This document shows, piece by piece, positions 8,853-16,488 of a stretch of DNA of 64,000 nucleotides. The position numbers and the translations under genes were made by a program. A model generated the notes under the pieces. That model did not search any database. It saw nothing but the letters and a program-made list of their open reading frames with translations, and had not been told where the DNA came from. Location of the stretch: NCBI RefSeq assembly GCF_001431725.1, contig NZ_CP013106.1, forward strand, positions 3,720,001 through 3,784,000. Reading direction: 5' to 3'. The DNA comes from Halomonas huangheensis. GTDB lineage: Bacteria > Pseudomonadota > Gammaproteobacteria > Pseudomonadales > Halomonadaceae. Positions within the stretch are counted from its first letter, which is position 1. The number at the start of each line of letters is the position of its first letter.

Positions 8853-10571
8853 TCAGTCACACGCCTTGATCAGCGGGGTCAGGGCACGAATGATCAGCGA
8901 TAGGGAAACACCACCGGCATCCGGCGTCCCGAGACTCTTCTCGGCCAGCGGCCGCGCGCGACCAACCTTCGGCAACAACTGCGCAGTCGCCTCCGAGGCC
9001 TGCTGTGCCCGTACTGCAGCAGCAGTCCAGGCATTCCCGGCGCCCTGCCCCGCGTGCTCAGCAAGAGTCTCGGCGAACGGCACAAGAACATCGACCAGCG
9101 TCTTGTCACCAACCCTGGCCTTGCCGAAGCTCATCACGTTGCTGGCGGCGGCCGAAACCCCAGCCGACAGGCGCTGAGCAGAGAACGCCTCCTGATCACC
9201 CAGCGACTCACCGATCGAGGACAGGATCACGCCCCAGATCGCCCCGGATGTACCGCCCGCTCGGTCAGACCAGGCATCGGCAGCAAACGACAACAGCGTC
9301 TCGGCCCCCGCACCACGCCGCAACGCTTCGCGCGCCGCCTCAAGAGCGGCATGACAACCACACTGCATACCGATACCGTGGTCGCCATCCCCTGCCACCG
9401 CATCGATACGCCCCAACTCCTCGGCGTTGGCATCGATGGTTTCAACCAGTATCTCCAAACCTTGCAATGTACTACCCGCAAGCTTCCGAGAGGCCTCACT
9501 GGCGACAGGAATGTCCCGATCCAATGCCTGTTCCAACTCGACAGGATCAATGGCTTCGGCAGGCACTACACTGCCCTTGCGATACGCCGGAGTGTTGGCG
9601 GGCGCACGCCACAGGCGCTCCATTTCGTCATCGAGCCAGAACAGGGTCAGCGAGACGCCAGCCATATCGAGGCTGGTCACCAGCTCGCCAACATCCGGCT
9701 CGACAATCTCGAGCCCAGCCTTGCGCAGCAGCTCATCGACACGCCGATAGACGACAAACAACTCTTCGTACTTTACGGTGCCGAGGCCATTGAGAATCGG
9801 CGCAACGCGCGCGCCCTGTGGCTCGATCCCCTCGGGAATTTCGGCCAGCAACTGCTCCACCAGCAGCTCGGCCAGCGTATCGGCACTCGGTACGTCCTGC
9901 TCGCTGATACCCGGCTCACCATGGATTCCCAATCCCAGGGCCATGCGCCCCTCGGGAACATGGAACAATGCATCGCCAGCCCCAGGCAGAGTGCAGCCAT
10001 CGAACGCCACACCAAAGGAGCGAGTGCGCCGATTGGCCTCGTTGGCGACGGCAACGACTTCCGCCAGTGTCGCCCCGGCCTCGGCCGCCGCGGCTGCCGC
10101 CTTGAATACGGTCAGATCACCGGCAATACCGCGACGCTTCTCGATTTCTTCCAGCGAGGCACTGGACACATCATCAGTCACCAGCACGATCTCGCAGGGA
10201 ATACCTTCCTTGATCAGGCGCTCGCGTGCTTGACCGAAGTGCAGGACATCGCCGGCATAGTTACCGAAGGTCAGCAATACGCCGCCACCGTTGTCGGCGG
10301 CCTTCGCCACCGAATAGACCTGCTGCGCAGAAGGCGAGGCAAACAGGTTGCCCATCGCCGCCCCGTGAGCCAGCCCCTGGCCGACGAGACCGGAGAAGGC
10401 CGGGTAGTGGCCGCTGCCACCACCAATCACCACCGCAACACTGCCTTCGGCACAGCGGGTGCTGCGCACGACACCACCGGGTACCGCCATCAGCTTGTCG
10501 GGATGGGCCGCCACGACGCCGAGACGCGCCTCTTCGCAAAAATCACTGGGATCGTTGAACAGTCTTGTCAT
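8853..10571 (-). CDS. Dihydroxyacetone-kinase-type tetrulose kinase, DhaK-DhaL fusion (probable erythrulose kinase)
   Basis: A 572-residue ATP-dependent DAK-family kinase. The DhaK domain (about 1-330) has IGGGSGHYPAFSG, the acid/base Asp in GNYAGDVLHF (residue 108) and His217 in GLGIHGEPG, corresponding to the His that binds the substrate carbonyl covalently. The DhaL domain (about 365-572) has the Mg-ATP motif GDGDHG at 394-399. ATP-fused kinases of this type include dihydroxyacetone kinases and the D- and L-erythrulose kinases (DerK, LerK) of tetritol pathways. It is 114 bp downstream of an RpiB-type isomerase, the same pairing seen in erythrulose pathways, so erythrulose is favoured as substrate over dihydroxyacetone. 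The start at 10571 (MTRLFNDP) fits family N-termini. Confidence 0.87.
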   Translation of the reverse strand: MTRLFNDPSDFCEEARLGVVAAHPDKLMAVPGGVVRSTRCAEGSVAVVIGGGSGHYPAFSGLVGQGLAHGAAMGNLFASPSAQQVYSVAKAADNGGGVLLTFGNYAGDVLHFGQARERLIKEGIPCEIVLVTDDVSSASLEEIEKRRGIAGDLTVFKAAAAAAEAGATLAEVVAVANEANRRTRSFGVAFDGCTLPGAGDALFHVPEGRMALGLGIHGEPGISEQDVPSADTLAELLVEQLLAEIPEGIEPQGARVAPILNGLGTVKYEELFVVYRRVDELLRKAGLEIVEPDVGELVTSLDMAGVSLTLFWLDDEMERLWRAPANTPAYRKGSVVPAEAIDPVELEQALDRDIPVASEASRKLAGSTLQGLEILVETIDANAEELGRIDAVAGDGDHGIGMQCGCHAALEAAREALRRGAGAETLLSFAADAWSDRAGGTSGAIWGVILSSIGESLGDQEAFSAQRLSAGVSAAASNVMSFGKARVGDKTLVDVLVPFAETLAEHAGQGAGNAWTAAAVRAQQASEATAQLLPKVGRARPLAEKSLGTPDAGGVSLSLIIRALTPLIKACD

Positions 10572-10685
10572 GAGTTGTTTCCTGTTCCGAGAAGGCATGT
10601 GACCGAGTTCATATCAGCCGCTGCCTCGACACGGGTTGATCGGCTGTGGCTTTTCACCCCTGTTTATCGTTTCTGATGTATCACA

Positions 10686-11171
10686 TCAGGAAGCGTCCTG
10701 GACACCATTCGCCCGAGCCTCGTATTGCGTGATCCGTTCCACCTTATCGGCCGATGCACCGCCGGCAAACTCCCGGGAAAGAAAGGTGGCCACGATATCC
10801 TTGGCCAACTCCGGCCCCACCACCCGCGCACCGATGGTCACGATCTGCGCATCGTTGCTGGTTCGTGCCTTGCCGGCGGAATAGGTGTCATGCGCCTGGG
10901 CGGCCCGGATTCCCGGCACCTTGTTGGCCGAGATCGCTACACCGATGCCGGTACCGCAAACCAGCACACCACGGTCGAAACGCCCTGCCTTGATCGCCTC
11001 AGCCACCTCGACGGCAACATCCGGGTAAAGAATCGGCTGAGCGTTGAAGGTACCGAAGTCCTCTACCTCGTGCCCCAGACCACGGACATGTGCAATCAAG
11101 GCTTCCTTGAGATCAAAGGCCGCTTCATCACCACCGATGGCGACACGCAGCACAGATGTTTGCTCGGACAT
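10686..11171 (-). CDS. eryI: RpiB-type tetrulose/erythrose-4-phosphate isomerase (EryI/DerI-like)
   Basis: A 161-residue LacAB/RpiB sugar-phosphate isomerase. The catalytic Cys72 in GVLVCGTGIGVAISANK and His94 in AQAHDTYSAGKARTSND are present. The N-terminal phosphate loop reads IGGDEAAFD, with Glu where canonical ribose-phosphate isomerase B has His in a DHAG motif, consistent with a specialised C4 enzyme. In Brucella, EryI interconverts D-3-tetrulose-4-phosphate isomer products to D-erythrose-4-phosphate, and DerI does the same step in mycobacteria. It leads the rpiB-dhaKL-sorC operon and faces tal-tkt, which consume its product. The symbol rests on context; plain RpiB activity is possible. 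Confidence 0.8.
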   Translation of the reverse strand: MSEQTSVLRVAIGGDEAAFDLKEALIAHVRGLGHEVEDFGTFNAQPILYPDVAVEVAEAIKAGRFDRGVLVCGTGIGVAISANKVPGIRAAQAHDTYSAGKARTSNDAQIVTIGARVVGPELAKDIVATFLSREFAGGASADKVERITQYEARANGVQDAS

Positions 11172-11555
11172 GGTTAGCTCCTCTGAGTGAGATCCGGCAC
11201 GACGGGTCAGATGCCATATCGATCAAACTATCACCGATCAAACATTTGTAAAGATCAGGATCATGTGTTCAGCCCATTTCCCTCTACGACCAGTCGATGA
11301 CAATAGCCACTTGAATATCCATAACAAACTGAATATAAATATTATTTTCAGAATTTTCCGTAGCCGATGATCACATCACTATTCTTTGGTCTAATGATCT
11401 TTTAGCGATCATATGCACAACAACCATTGACATGCACCGGCAATATGCAAAATCATTTGATCATTGACCGAACGGAAAACCGATGCGCTGACCAGGCCAG
11501 CCACCTCTTCGTTGGAGAATCAGCGCTTCACCAGCTGCCCCAACAGGAGCCCTAT
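11172..11555. promoter_or_regulatory. Divergent promoter region between rpiB and tal, rich in GATCA words
   Basis: This 384-bp AT-rich gap has no gene. It contains two CGATCAAAC direct repeats 15 bp apart (near 11220 and 11235), AAGATCAGGATCATG at about 11251-11265, an inverted repeat ATGATC-N7-GATCAT at 11394-11412, and TGATCA at 11458-11463. The clustering suggests operator sites for the SorC-family regulator of the divergon. The tal ribosome site AGGAG is at 11545-11549. Confidence 0.55.
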
Positions 11556-12500
11556 ATGTCTCAGCTAGACGCGCTACGCCAATACTCCGTGGTCGTTGCC
11601 GATACCGGCGACCTCGATGCCATCAAGCGTTACCGGCCACAGGATGCGACCACCAACCCGTCGCTGATTCTCAAGGCCTTCGATCTCCCCGGTTACAGCG
11701 CCTTGATCGAAGACGTCCTGAGCAAGGAGACCGGTTCGAGCAGTGATCGTATCGACCAGATAGTGGATGCACTCTCCGTCGCCATGGGAGCCCGGATCTC
11801 CGAGCACATCCCCGGACGCGTTTCCACGGAGGTTGCCGCCCGCCTGTCATTCGACCGAGAGGCCAGCATCCGCAAGGCTCACGAATTGATCGAGCGCTAT
11901 GACCGCCTGGGGGTGGGCCGTGATCGCATCCTGATCAAGCTGGCCTCAACCTGGGAGGGCATCCGCGCAGCGGAGGTACTGGAGAAGGAAGGCATTCAAT
12001 GCAACCTGACGCTGCTGTTCAGCGAGGCCCAGGCTCAAGCCTGCTTCGATGCCGGAGTACACCTGATCTCACCCTTCGTTGGCCGTGTCAGCGACTATTA
12101 CAAACAGCGTGATAACCGCGACTTTGCTGCCGACGAAGACCCCGGCGTGGTTTTTGTGCGCGAGGTCTGCAAGCGTGCCAATCAGGGGGGCTACGACACC
12201 GTGGTCATGGGTGCCAGCTTCCGCACCACCGGCCAGGTACTGGCGCTGGCCGGCTGCCCGCGCCTGACCATCTCACCGGACCTGCTCGAACAACTGGCCG
12301 CCAGCGATGGCGATGTAGAGGCTGCCATCGATACCGGCAACAGAGATGCAACACCAGCCACCACATTGGATGAAGTAAGCTTCCGTTGGGGGCACAACCA
12401 GAACCCCATGGCCGTCGAGAAGCTCGCCGACGGCATTCGCCGCTTCGCCGAGGATCAGCACAAGCTGGAAGGCCTGATTGCTCAGCGGCTGGGGGGGTAG
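11556..12500 (+). CDS. tal: Transaldolase
   Basis: A 314-residue class I transaldolase, transferring dihydroxyacetone units between sedoheptulose-7-phosphate plus glyceraldehyde-3-phosphate and fructose-6-phosphate plus erythrose-4-phosphate. [14 protein letters not shown] is the N-terminal signature, and the Schiff-base Lys is in [15 protein letters not shown]. The ATG at 11556 has an AGGAG 6 bp upstream and matches the E. coli TalB start ([11 protein letters not shown]). It faces the rpiB operon and is followed at 62 bp by transketolase. Erythrose-4-phosphate, the end product of the tetritol route, is a direct substrate, so co-location is functional. Confidence 0.95.
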   Translation: MSQLDALRQYSVVVADTGDLDAIKRYRPQDATTNPSLILKAFDLPGYSALIEDVLSKETGSSSDRIDQIVDALSVAMGARISEHIPGRVSTEVAARLSFDREASIRKAHELIERYDRLGVGRDRILIKLASTWEGIRAAEVLEKEGIQCNLTLLFSEAQAQACFDAGVHLISPFVGRVSDYYKQRDNRDFAADEDPGVVFVREVCKRANQGGYDTVVMGASFRTTGQVLALAGCPRLTISPDLLEQLAASDGDVEAAIDTGNRDATPATTLDEVSFRWGHNQNPMAVEKLADGIRRFAEDQHKLEGLIAQRLGG

Positions 12501-12562
12501 GTCTCAGCCGCGCGCATCGAGCGGCTCACCGCTCGCTCAATACCATCACAATGGATACCCTG

Positions 12563-14566
12563 ATGACCTCAAGATTCCAGCTGGCCAATGCCATTCGCGC
12601 CCTATCCATGGATGCTGTCCAGAAGGCCAATTCCGGCCACCCCGGCGCCCCCATGGGCATGGCCGACATCGCCGAAGTGCTGTGGAACGACTATCTCGTC
12701 CACAACCCGACCGACCCGAAATGGGCGGATCGCGATCGCTTCGTGCTGTCCAACGGCCACGGCTCGATGCTGCTCTACTCCCTGCTCCACCTCAGTGGCT
12801 ACGAGCTGGGCCTCGAGGATCTCGCCAACTTCCGACAGCTGCACGCGAAGACCGCCGGGCATCCCGAGTACGGTTATGCCCCCGGCATCGAGACCACCAC
12901 CGGTCCGCTGGGCCAGGGCCTCGCCAATGCCGTCGGCATGGCCATCGCCGAGCGCACACTCGGCGCCCAGTTCAACCGTCCCGGCCACACCATCGTCGAT
13001 CACTACACTTACTGCTTCCTCGGTGATGGCTGCCTGATGGAGGGCATCTCCCACGAGGTGGCCTCGCTGGCCGGCACTCAGAAGCTCGGCAAGCTGATCG
13101 CCTTCTACGACGACAATGGCATCTCCATCGACGGCGAGGTCGAGGGCTGGTTCACCGACGACACCGCCAAACGCTTCGAGGCCTATGGCTGGCAGGTAGT
13201 CCCCGCCGTCGACGGTCACAAGCCCGACGAGATCAAGGCCGCCATCGAGATGGCGCGTGCCCGGGACGATCGCCCGACGCTGATCATCTGCAAGACCATC
13301 ATCGGCTTCGGGGCGCCCAACAAGCAGGGCAAGGAAGAGTGCCACGGGGCCGCACTGGGCGAGGCCGAGGTGGCCGCCGCTCGCGAGCAGCTCGATTGGC
13401 CGCATGCCCCCTTCCATATCCCCGAGGACTTCTACCAGGCCTGGGATGCCAGCGAACGTGGCGGCAGGCAGCAGGCCGACTGGCAGGCACGCTTCGAGCG
13501 TTACCAGCAGGCCCATCCGGAGCTGGCACGTGAATTCCTGCGCCGTCAGGCCGGCACCCTGCCCAGCGAGCTCAACTGCGCCGCACAGGTCGAGGCTGCA
13601 CAGGAAAAAGGCGAGAGCATCGCCTCACGCAAGGCCTCGCTCAACTGCCTCAATGAGCTGGGACCGCAACTGCCGGAACTGCTCGGCGGCAGCGCCGACC
13701 TGGCACCGTCCAACCTGACCTTCTGGAATGGCGCGCAAGCCATCACCACCGAGGACGCCAGCGGCAACTACCTGCACTACGGCGTACGTGAGTTCGGCAT
13801 GGCGGCGATCATGAACGGTATCGCCCTGCATGGTGGCTTCGTGCCCTATGGCGCGACCTTCCTGATCTTCATGGAATACATGCGCAATGCCGTGCGCATG
13901 GCGGCATTGATGGGCCAGCAGACGGTGTATGTGTTCACCCACGATTCCATCGGCCTGGGCGAGGATGGACCGACCCATCAGCCGATCGAACAGCTGACCA
14001 GCCTGCGTACCACGCCCAACCTCAGCACCTGGCGTCCGGCCGATGCGGTCGAGACCGCCGCCGCCTGGGGCTATGCGATCAAGCGCTCCGCCGGTCCCAC
14101 TGCACTGGTGCTGTCGCGCCAGGGCCTGCCGCACCAGCAGCGCAGCAAGGCACAGGTCGCCGACATTCAGCGTGGTGGTTATGTGCTCAAGGACTTCCTG
14201 AAGGACGAGAACGGCACACCGGAACTGATCCTGATTGCCACCGGCTCCGAAGTCGGGCTGGCGATGGATGCCGCCGCGAAGCTGGCGGAACAGGGCAAGC
14301 AGGTGCGCGTGGTATCAATGCCGGCCACCGATGTCTTCGACAAGCAGGATGCCGATTACCGTGACGCTGTGCTGCCACGCGGCGTTCGCGCCCGTCTGGC
14401 CATCGAGGCCGGTCATCGCGACTTCTGGAACAAGTACGTCGGTCTCGACGGCGATGTAGTCGGCATGACCACCTACGGCGAGTCCGCGCCTGCCGGCGAT
14501 CTGTTCAAGCACTTCGGCTTTACCGTCGACAACGTGGTGGAAAAGGCCCAGGCACTGCTGGGTTGA
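12563..14566 (+). CDS. tkt: Transketolase
   Basis: A 667-residue thiamine-diphosphate enzyme moving two-carbon units between pentose-phosphate intermediates, including erythrose-4-phosphate plus xylulose-5-phosphate to fructose-6-phosphate plus glyceraldehyde-3-phosphate. The diphosphate motif [18 protein letters not shown] and the loop [18 protein letters not shown] are complete, and the N-terminus [16 protein letters not shown] is typical. [12 protein letters not shown] at 12563 aligns with E. coli TktA; an ATG four codons upstream at 12551 is an alternative, and neither has a strong ribosome site. It is likely co-transcribed with tal. Whether this is the only transketolase in the genome cannot be told from the window. 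Confidence 0.95.
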   Translation: MTSRFQLANAIRALSMDAVQKANSGHPGAPMGMADIAEVLWNDYLVHNPTDPKWADRDRFVLSNGHGSMLLYSLLHLSGYELGLEDLANFRQLHAKTAGHPEYGYAPGIETTTGPLGQGLANAVGMAIAERTLGAQFNRPGHTIVDHYTYCFLGDGCLMEGISHEVASLAGTQKLGKLIAFYDDNGISIDGEVEGWFTDDTAKRFEAYGWQVVPAVDGHKPDEIKAAIEMARARDDRPTLIICKTIIGFGAPNKQGKEECHGAALGEAEVAAAREQLDWPHAPFHIPEDFYQAWDASERGGRQQADWQARFERYQQAHPELAREFLRRQAGTLPSELNCAAQVEAAQEKGESIASRKASLNCLNELGPQLPELLGGSADLAPSNLTFWNGAQAITTEDASGNYLHYGVREFGMAAIMNGIALHGGFVPYGATFLIFMEYMRNAVRMAALMGQQTVYVFTHDSIGLGEDGPTHQPIEQLTSLRTTPNLSTWRPADAVETAAAWGYAIKRSAGPTALVLSRQGLPHQQRSKAQVADIQRGGYVLKDFLKDENGTPELILIATGSEVGLAMDAAAKLAEQGKQVRVVSMPATDVFDKQDADYRDAVLPRGVRARLAIEAGHRDFWNKYVGLDGDVVGMTTYGESAPAGDLFKHFGFTVDNVVEKAQALLG

Positions 14567-14600
14567 TATGACTGAGCCAATCCTGATCGCCAGAACTGAC

Positions 14601-14672
14601 AATTCTCTGCGCTATCTCGATTCTCTACGCCATCTCAATTCTCTGCTCTATCTCAATTCTCTGCACTATCTC
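14601..14672. repeat. 18-bp tandem repeat, 4 copies
   Basis: Four consecutive 18-bp units of the form AATTCTCTGCACTATCTC, differing at one to three positions, fill the gap after transketolase. The last unit contributes the left arm of a 12-bp perfect hairpin with unique sequence that follows the array. Confidence 0.92.
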
Positions 14673-14688
14673 AAGGTAGTGCAGAGAA
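14657..14688. terminator. 12-bp perfect hairpin after tkt, built partly from the repeat
   Basis: TTCTCTGCACTA (14657-14668) is exactly complementary to TAGTGCAGAGAA (14677-14688) across an 8-nt loop. It lies about 90 bp after the tkt stop and 70 bp before the amidohydrolase start. There is no T run after it, so it may block read-through structurally or protect the 3' end rather than act as a classic intrinsic terminator. Confidence 0.55.
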
Positions 14689-14758
14689 GTTAGCGCTCCG
14701 GAGACGTTTTATGCTTCCACCCTGATAAACTGGCGATATCACCCAAGAGAAGGTGCTC

Positions 14759-15511
14759 ATGAGAATCGCTGCAGCTCAATTCCGCCCCATAAAGGGCAAC
14801 ATCGATGAAAACCTCTCGCGCCACCTCAGCCTCATCAAGGTCGCGACGCAGGAAAATATTGACCTCATCGTCTTCCCCGAACTCTCACTGACAGGTTACG
14901 AACCTGAGCTGGCGGCCGAATTGGCTATCAGTGCTGGTGATCCAAGACTTGCCAGGCTTCAGAAAATAGCCGACGAGAACCAGCTGACCATTGTCTGTGG
15001 TGCCCCCATAGCCAATGAATCACCACACCCACAGGTCGGCTCACTGATCATAGCTCCCGGTCAACGGGTGCTGCTCTACCGCAAGATACATCTGCACCCC
15101 GGAGAGAACACGTACTTCACTGCCGGCCACCAGCATTGCACCTTTGCCCACGGCGCCGTACGCGCCGGTGTTGCCATCTGCGCCGACACTCAGCATGAGC
15201 ACCATGCCGCACAGCAGAAAACCGCTGGTGCCGATCTCTACCTGGTATCCTCGGCAATCACCGCCGAAGGGTACAAACGCGATACTGGGCTACTGGAGCG
15301 TTGGGCACGTCGCTACGAGATGCCAGTCGTCATGGCCAATTTCCATGGTGCGACAGGCGAAATGCTCACCGTGGGCAGCAGCTCGATCTGGGACCGGCAT
15401 GGTAAATTGCTGGTCCAGGCGTGCAAGGATCGCGACACCCTGGCCATGGCGGATATCTCGACGAGCAACAGTCGGGGCTGGACCAGAATACTCCCTCACA
15501 CCAGTGACTGA
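14759..15511 (+). CDS. Carbon-nitrogen hydrolase (nitrilase superfamily)
   Basis: A 250-residue nitrilase-fold amidohydrolase. The catalytic Glu, Lys and Cys are all visible in IVFPELSLTGYEPE, LLYRKIHLHPGEN and GVAICADTQHEHHA. The N-terminal RIAAAQFRPIKGNIDENL is typical. A GAGAAGG ribosome site precedes the ATG at 14759. Substrate is unknown: the superfamily includes omega-amidase, N-carbamoyl hydrolases and aliphatic amidases. It stands alone between the transketolase hairpin and the FMN riboswitch, so its neighbours do not define its role. Confidence 0.85.
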   Translation: MRIAAAQFRPIKGNIDENLSRHLSLIKVATQENIDLIVFPELSLTGYEPELAAELAISAGDPRLARLQKIADENQLTIVCGAPIANESPHPQVGSLIIAPGQRVLLYRKIHLHPGENTYFTAGHQHCTFAHGAVRAGVAICADTQHEHHAAQQKTAGADLYLVSSAITAEGYKRDTGLLERWARRYEMPVVMANFHGATGEMLTVGSSSIWDRHGKLLVQACKDRDTLAMADISTSNSRGWTRILPHTSD

Positions 15512-15606
15512 TGGCGACGTCTGGCGAATTGATGCAGGTCACTGGTAGAATATCCTGCGCCGCAGCAAGCGCAGCGGCGCATTCAGCCTCCCTTTGGGGA
15601 GATAAA

Positions 15607-15798
15607 GGTTCTCAGGGCGGGGTGGAAGTCCCCACCGGCGGTAATCTCTCACATCGCGCATGCTTCCCTGTATTGGAGCATGCATGGAGAGTCAGCCCGC
15701 GAGCGCCTTTCCGCCACAGCCACGCCAGCGCGGAGAGGGTCGAGCAGATTCGGTGAGATTCCGAAGCCGACGGTTATAGTCCGGATGGAAGAGAACGG
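15607..15798 (+). promoter_or_regulatory. FMN riboswitch (RFN element)
   Basis: The conserved RFN core is readable: GGTTCTCAGGGCGGGGTG at the 5' end, CCCCACCGGCGGTAAT next, then a variable arm with a GCATGC stem, GATTCGGTGAGATTCCG, GCCGACGGTTATAGTCC and the closing GGAAGAGAACG. It lies about 84 bp before the ribH2-type lumazine synthase start. It senses flavin mononucleotide and represses riboflavin synthesis or uptake genes when FMN is abundant. Confidence 0.95.
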
Positions 15799-15812
15799 CA
15801 ACGACGATCTGA

Positions 15813-15830
15813 ATCACCTTTTCCGGTGAT
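15813..15830 (+). promoter_or_regulatory. Hairpin in the riboswitch expression platform
   Basis: ATCACC (15813-15818) pairs with GGTGAT (15825-15830), between the RFN aptamer and the ribH ribosome site. It has no T run, which points to an anti-sequestor or sequestor role on translation rather than transcription termination. The ribosome site TGAGGA follows at about 15871. Confidence 0.45.
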
Positions 15831-15881
15831 ACTGTCGCTGGTGCCCGCATGCCCTGATTCTGGTGTGAATTGAGGAAAACC

Positions 15882-16358
15882 ATGAATCAGATTACCCCGC
15901 AGTCCCCCCGTATTGCCTTCATTCAGGCCAGCTGGCACAGCGACATTGTCGGCCAGGCACGTGAAGCCTTCACCAGCACACTCGCCAATGAATACGGCAT
16001 CGATGCTTCTCGGGTCGATACCTTCAGCGTGGCCGGTGCCTATGAAATCCCGCTGCAGGCCAAGCTTCTGGCCCAGAGCGGCCGCTACCACGCGATCATC
16101 GGCGCAGGCTTTGTCGTCGACGGCGGTATCTATCGTCACGACTTCGTCGCCCAGGCGGTGATCGACGGCATGATGAAGGTTCAGCTCGAAACCGAGGTGC
16201 CGGTGCTGTCTGTGGTGCTGACGCCCCACCACTTCCACGAGCATGCAGTGCACACCTCATTCTTCCATGATCACTTTGTGACCAAGGGCTGCGAGGCCGC
16301 ACATGCCTGTGCCATGACGCTGGAAAACATGCAGAAGGTGCGTCAGCTGTTCGAATAA
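15882..16358 (+). CDS. ribH: 6,7-dimethyl-8-ribityllumazine synthase, type II (RibH2-like)
   Basis: A 158-residue lumazine synthase that condenses 3,4-dihydroxy-2-butanone-4-phosphate with the ribitylamino pyrimidine in riboflavin synthesis. VAGAYEIPLQAKLLA and VVDGGIYRHDFVAQAVIDGMM (split across the active site) and LTPHHFHEH match the Brucella/rhizobial RibH2 type, which forms decamers, rather than the icosahedral enteric RibE/RibH. The ATG at 15882 has TGAGGA upstream. It is a single-gene unit under an FMN riboswitch, away from other rib genes, and is bounded by a terminator. A second, housekeeping ribH is therefore expected elsewhere in the genome. It may supply extra flavin for the FAD enzyme EryB next door. 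Confidence 0.9.
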   Translation: MNQITPQSPRIAFIQASWHSDIVGQAREAFTSTLANEYGIDASRVDTFSVAGAYEIPLQAKLLAQSGRYHAIIGAGFVVDGGIYRHDFVAQAVIDGMMKVQLETEVPVLSVVLTPHHFHEHAVHTSFFHDHFVTKGCEAAHACAMTLENMQKVRQLFE

Positions 16359-16377
16359 CAGCAACGCCGTTGGATGG

Positions 16378-16415
16378 AAGGCCGCTGCCGGGGGATACCC
16401 GAGCAGCGGCCTTTT
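16378..16415 (+). terminator. Rho-independent terminator of ribH
   Basis: AAGGCCGCTGC (16378-16388) pairs perfectly with GCAGCGGCCTT (16403-16413), followed by a short T run. It lies 20 bp after the ribH stop and before the convergent eryB end. Confidence 0.88.
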
Positions 16416-16433
16416 CGTTCCGGCGAAAGCCCT

Positions 16434-16488
16434 TTCAGGCAACAGTACCATCTTCAGGCAACAGTACCATCTTCAGGCAACAGTACCT
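16434..16488. repeat. 19-bp tandem repeat, 3 copies
   Basis: Unit TTCAGGCAACAGTACCATC occurs twice exactly and a third time with its last bases merged into the end of the convergent eryB gene. The repeat abuts the eryB stop codon at 16489-16491. Confidence 0.9.

Noticed and set aside
8853..10676. Long plus-strand open frame (9054-10676) opposite the DAK kinase
   Set aside because: It is the shadow of a high-GC gene on the other strand, with no recognisable motifs and a composition rich in Arg, His and Gln.
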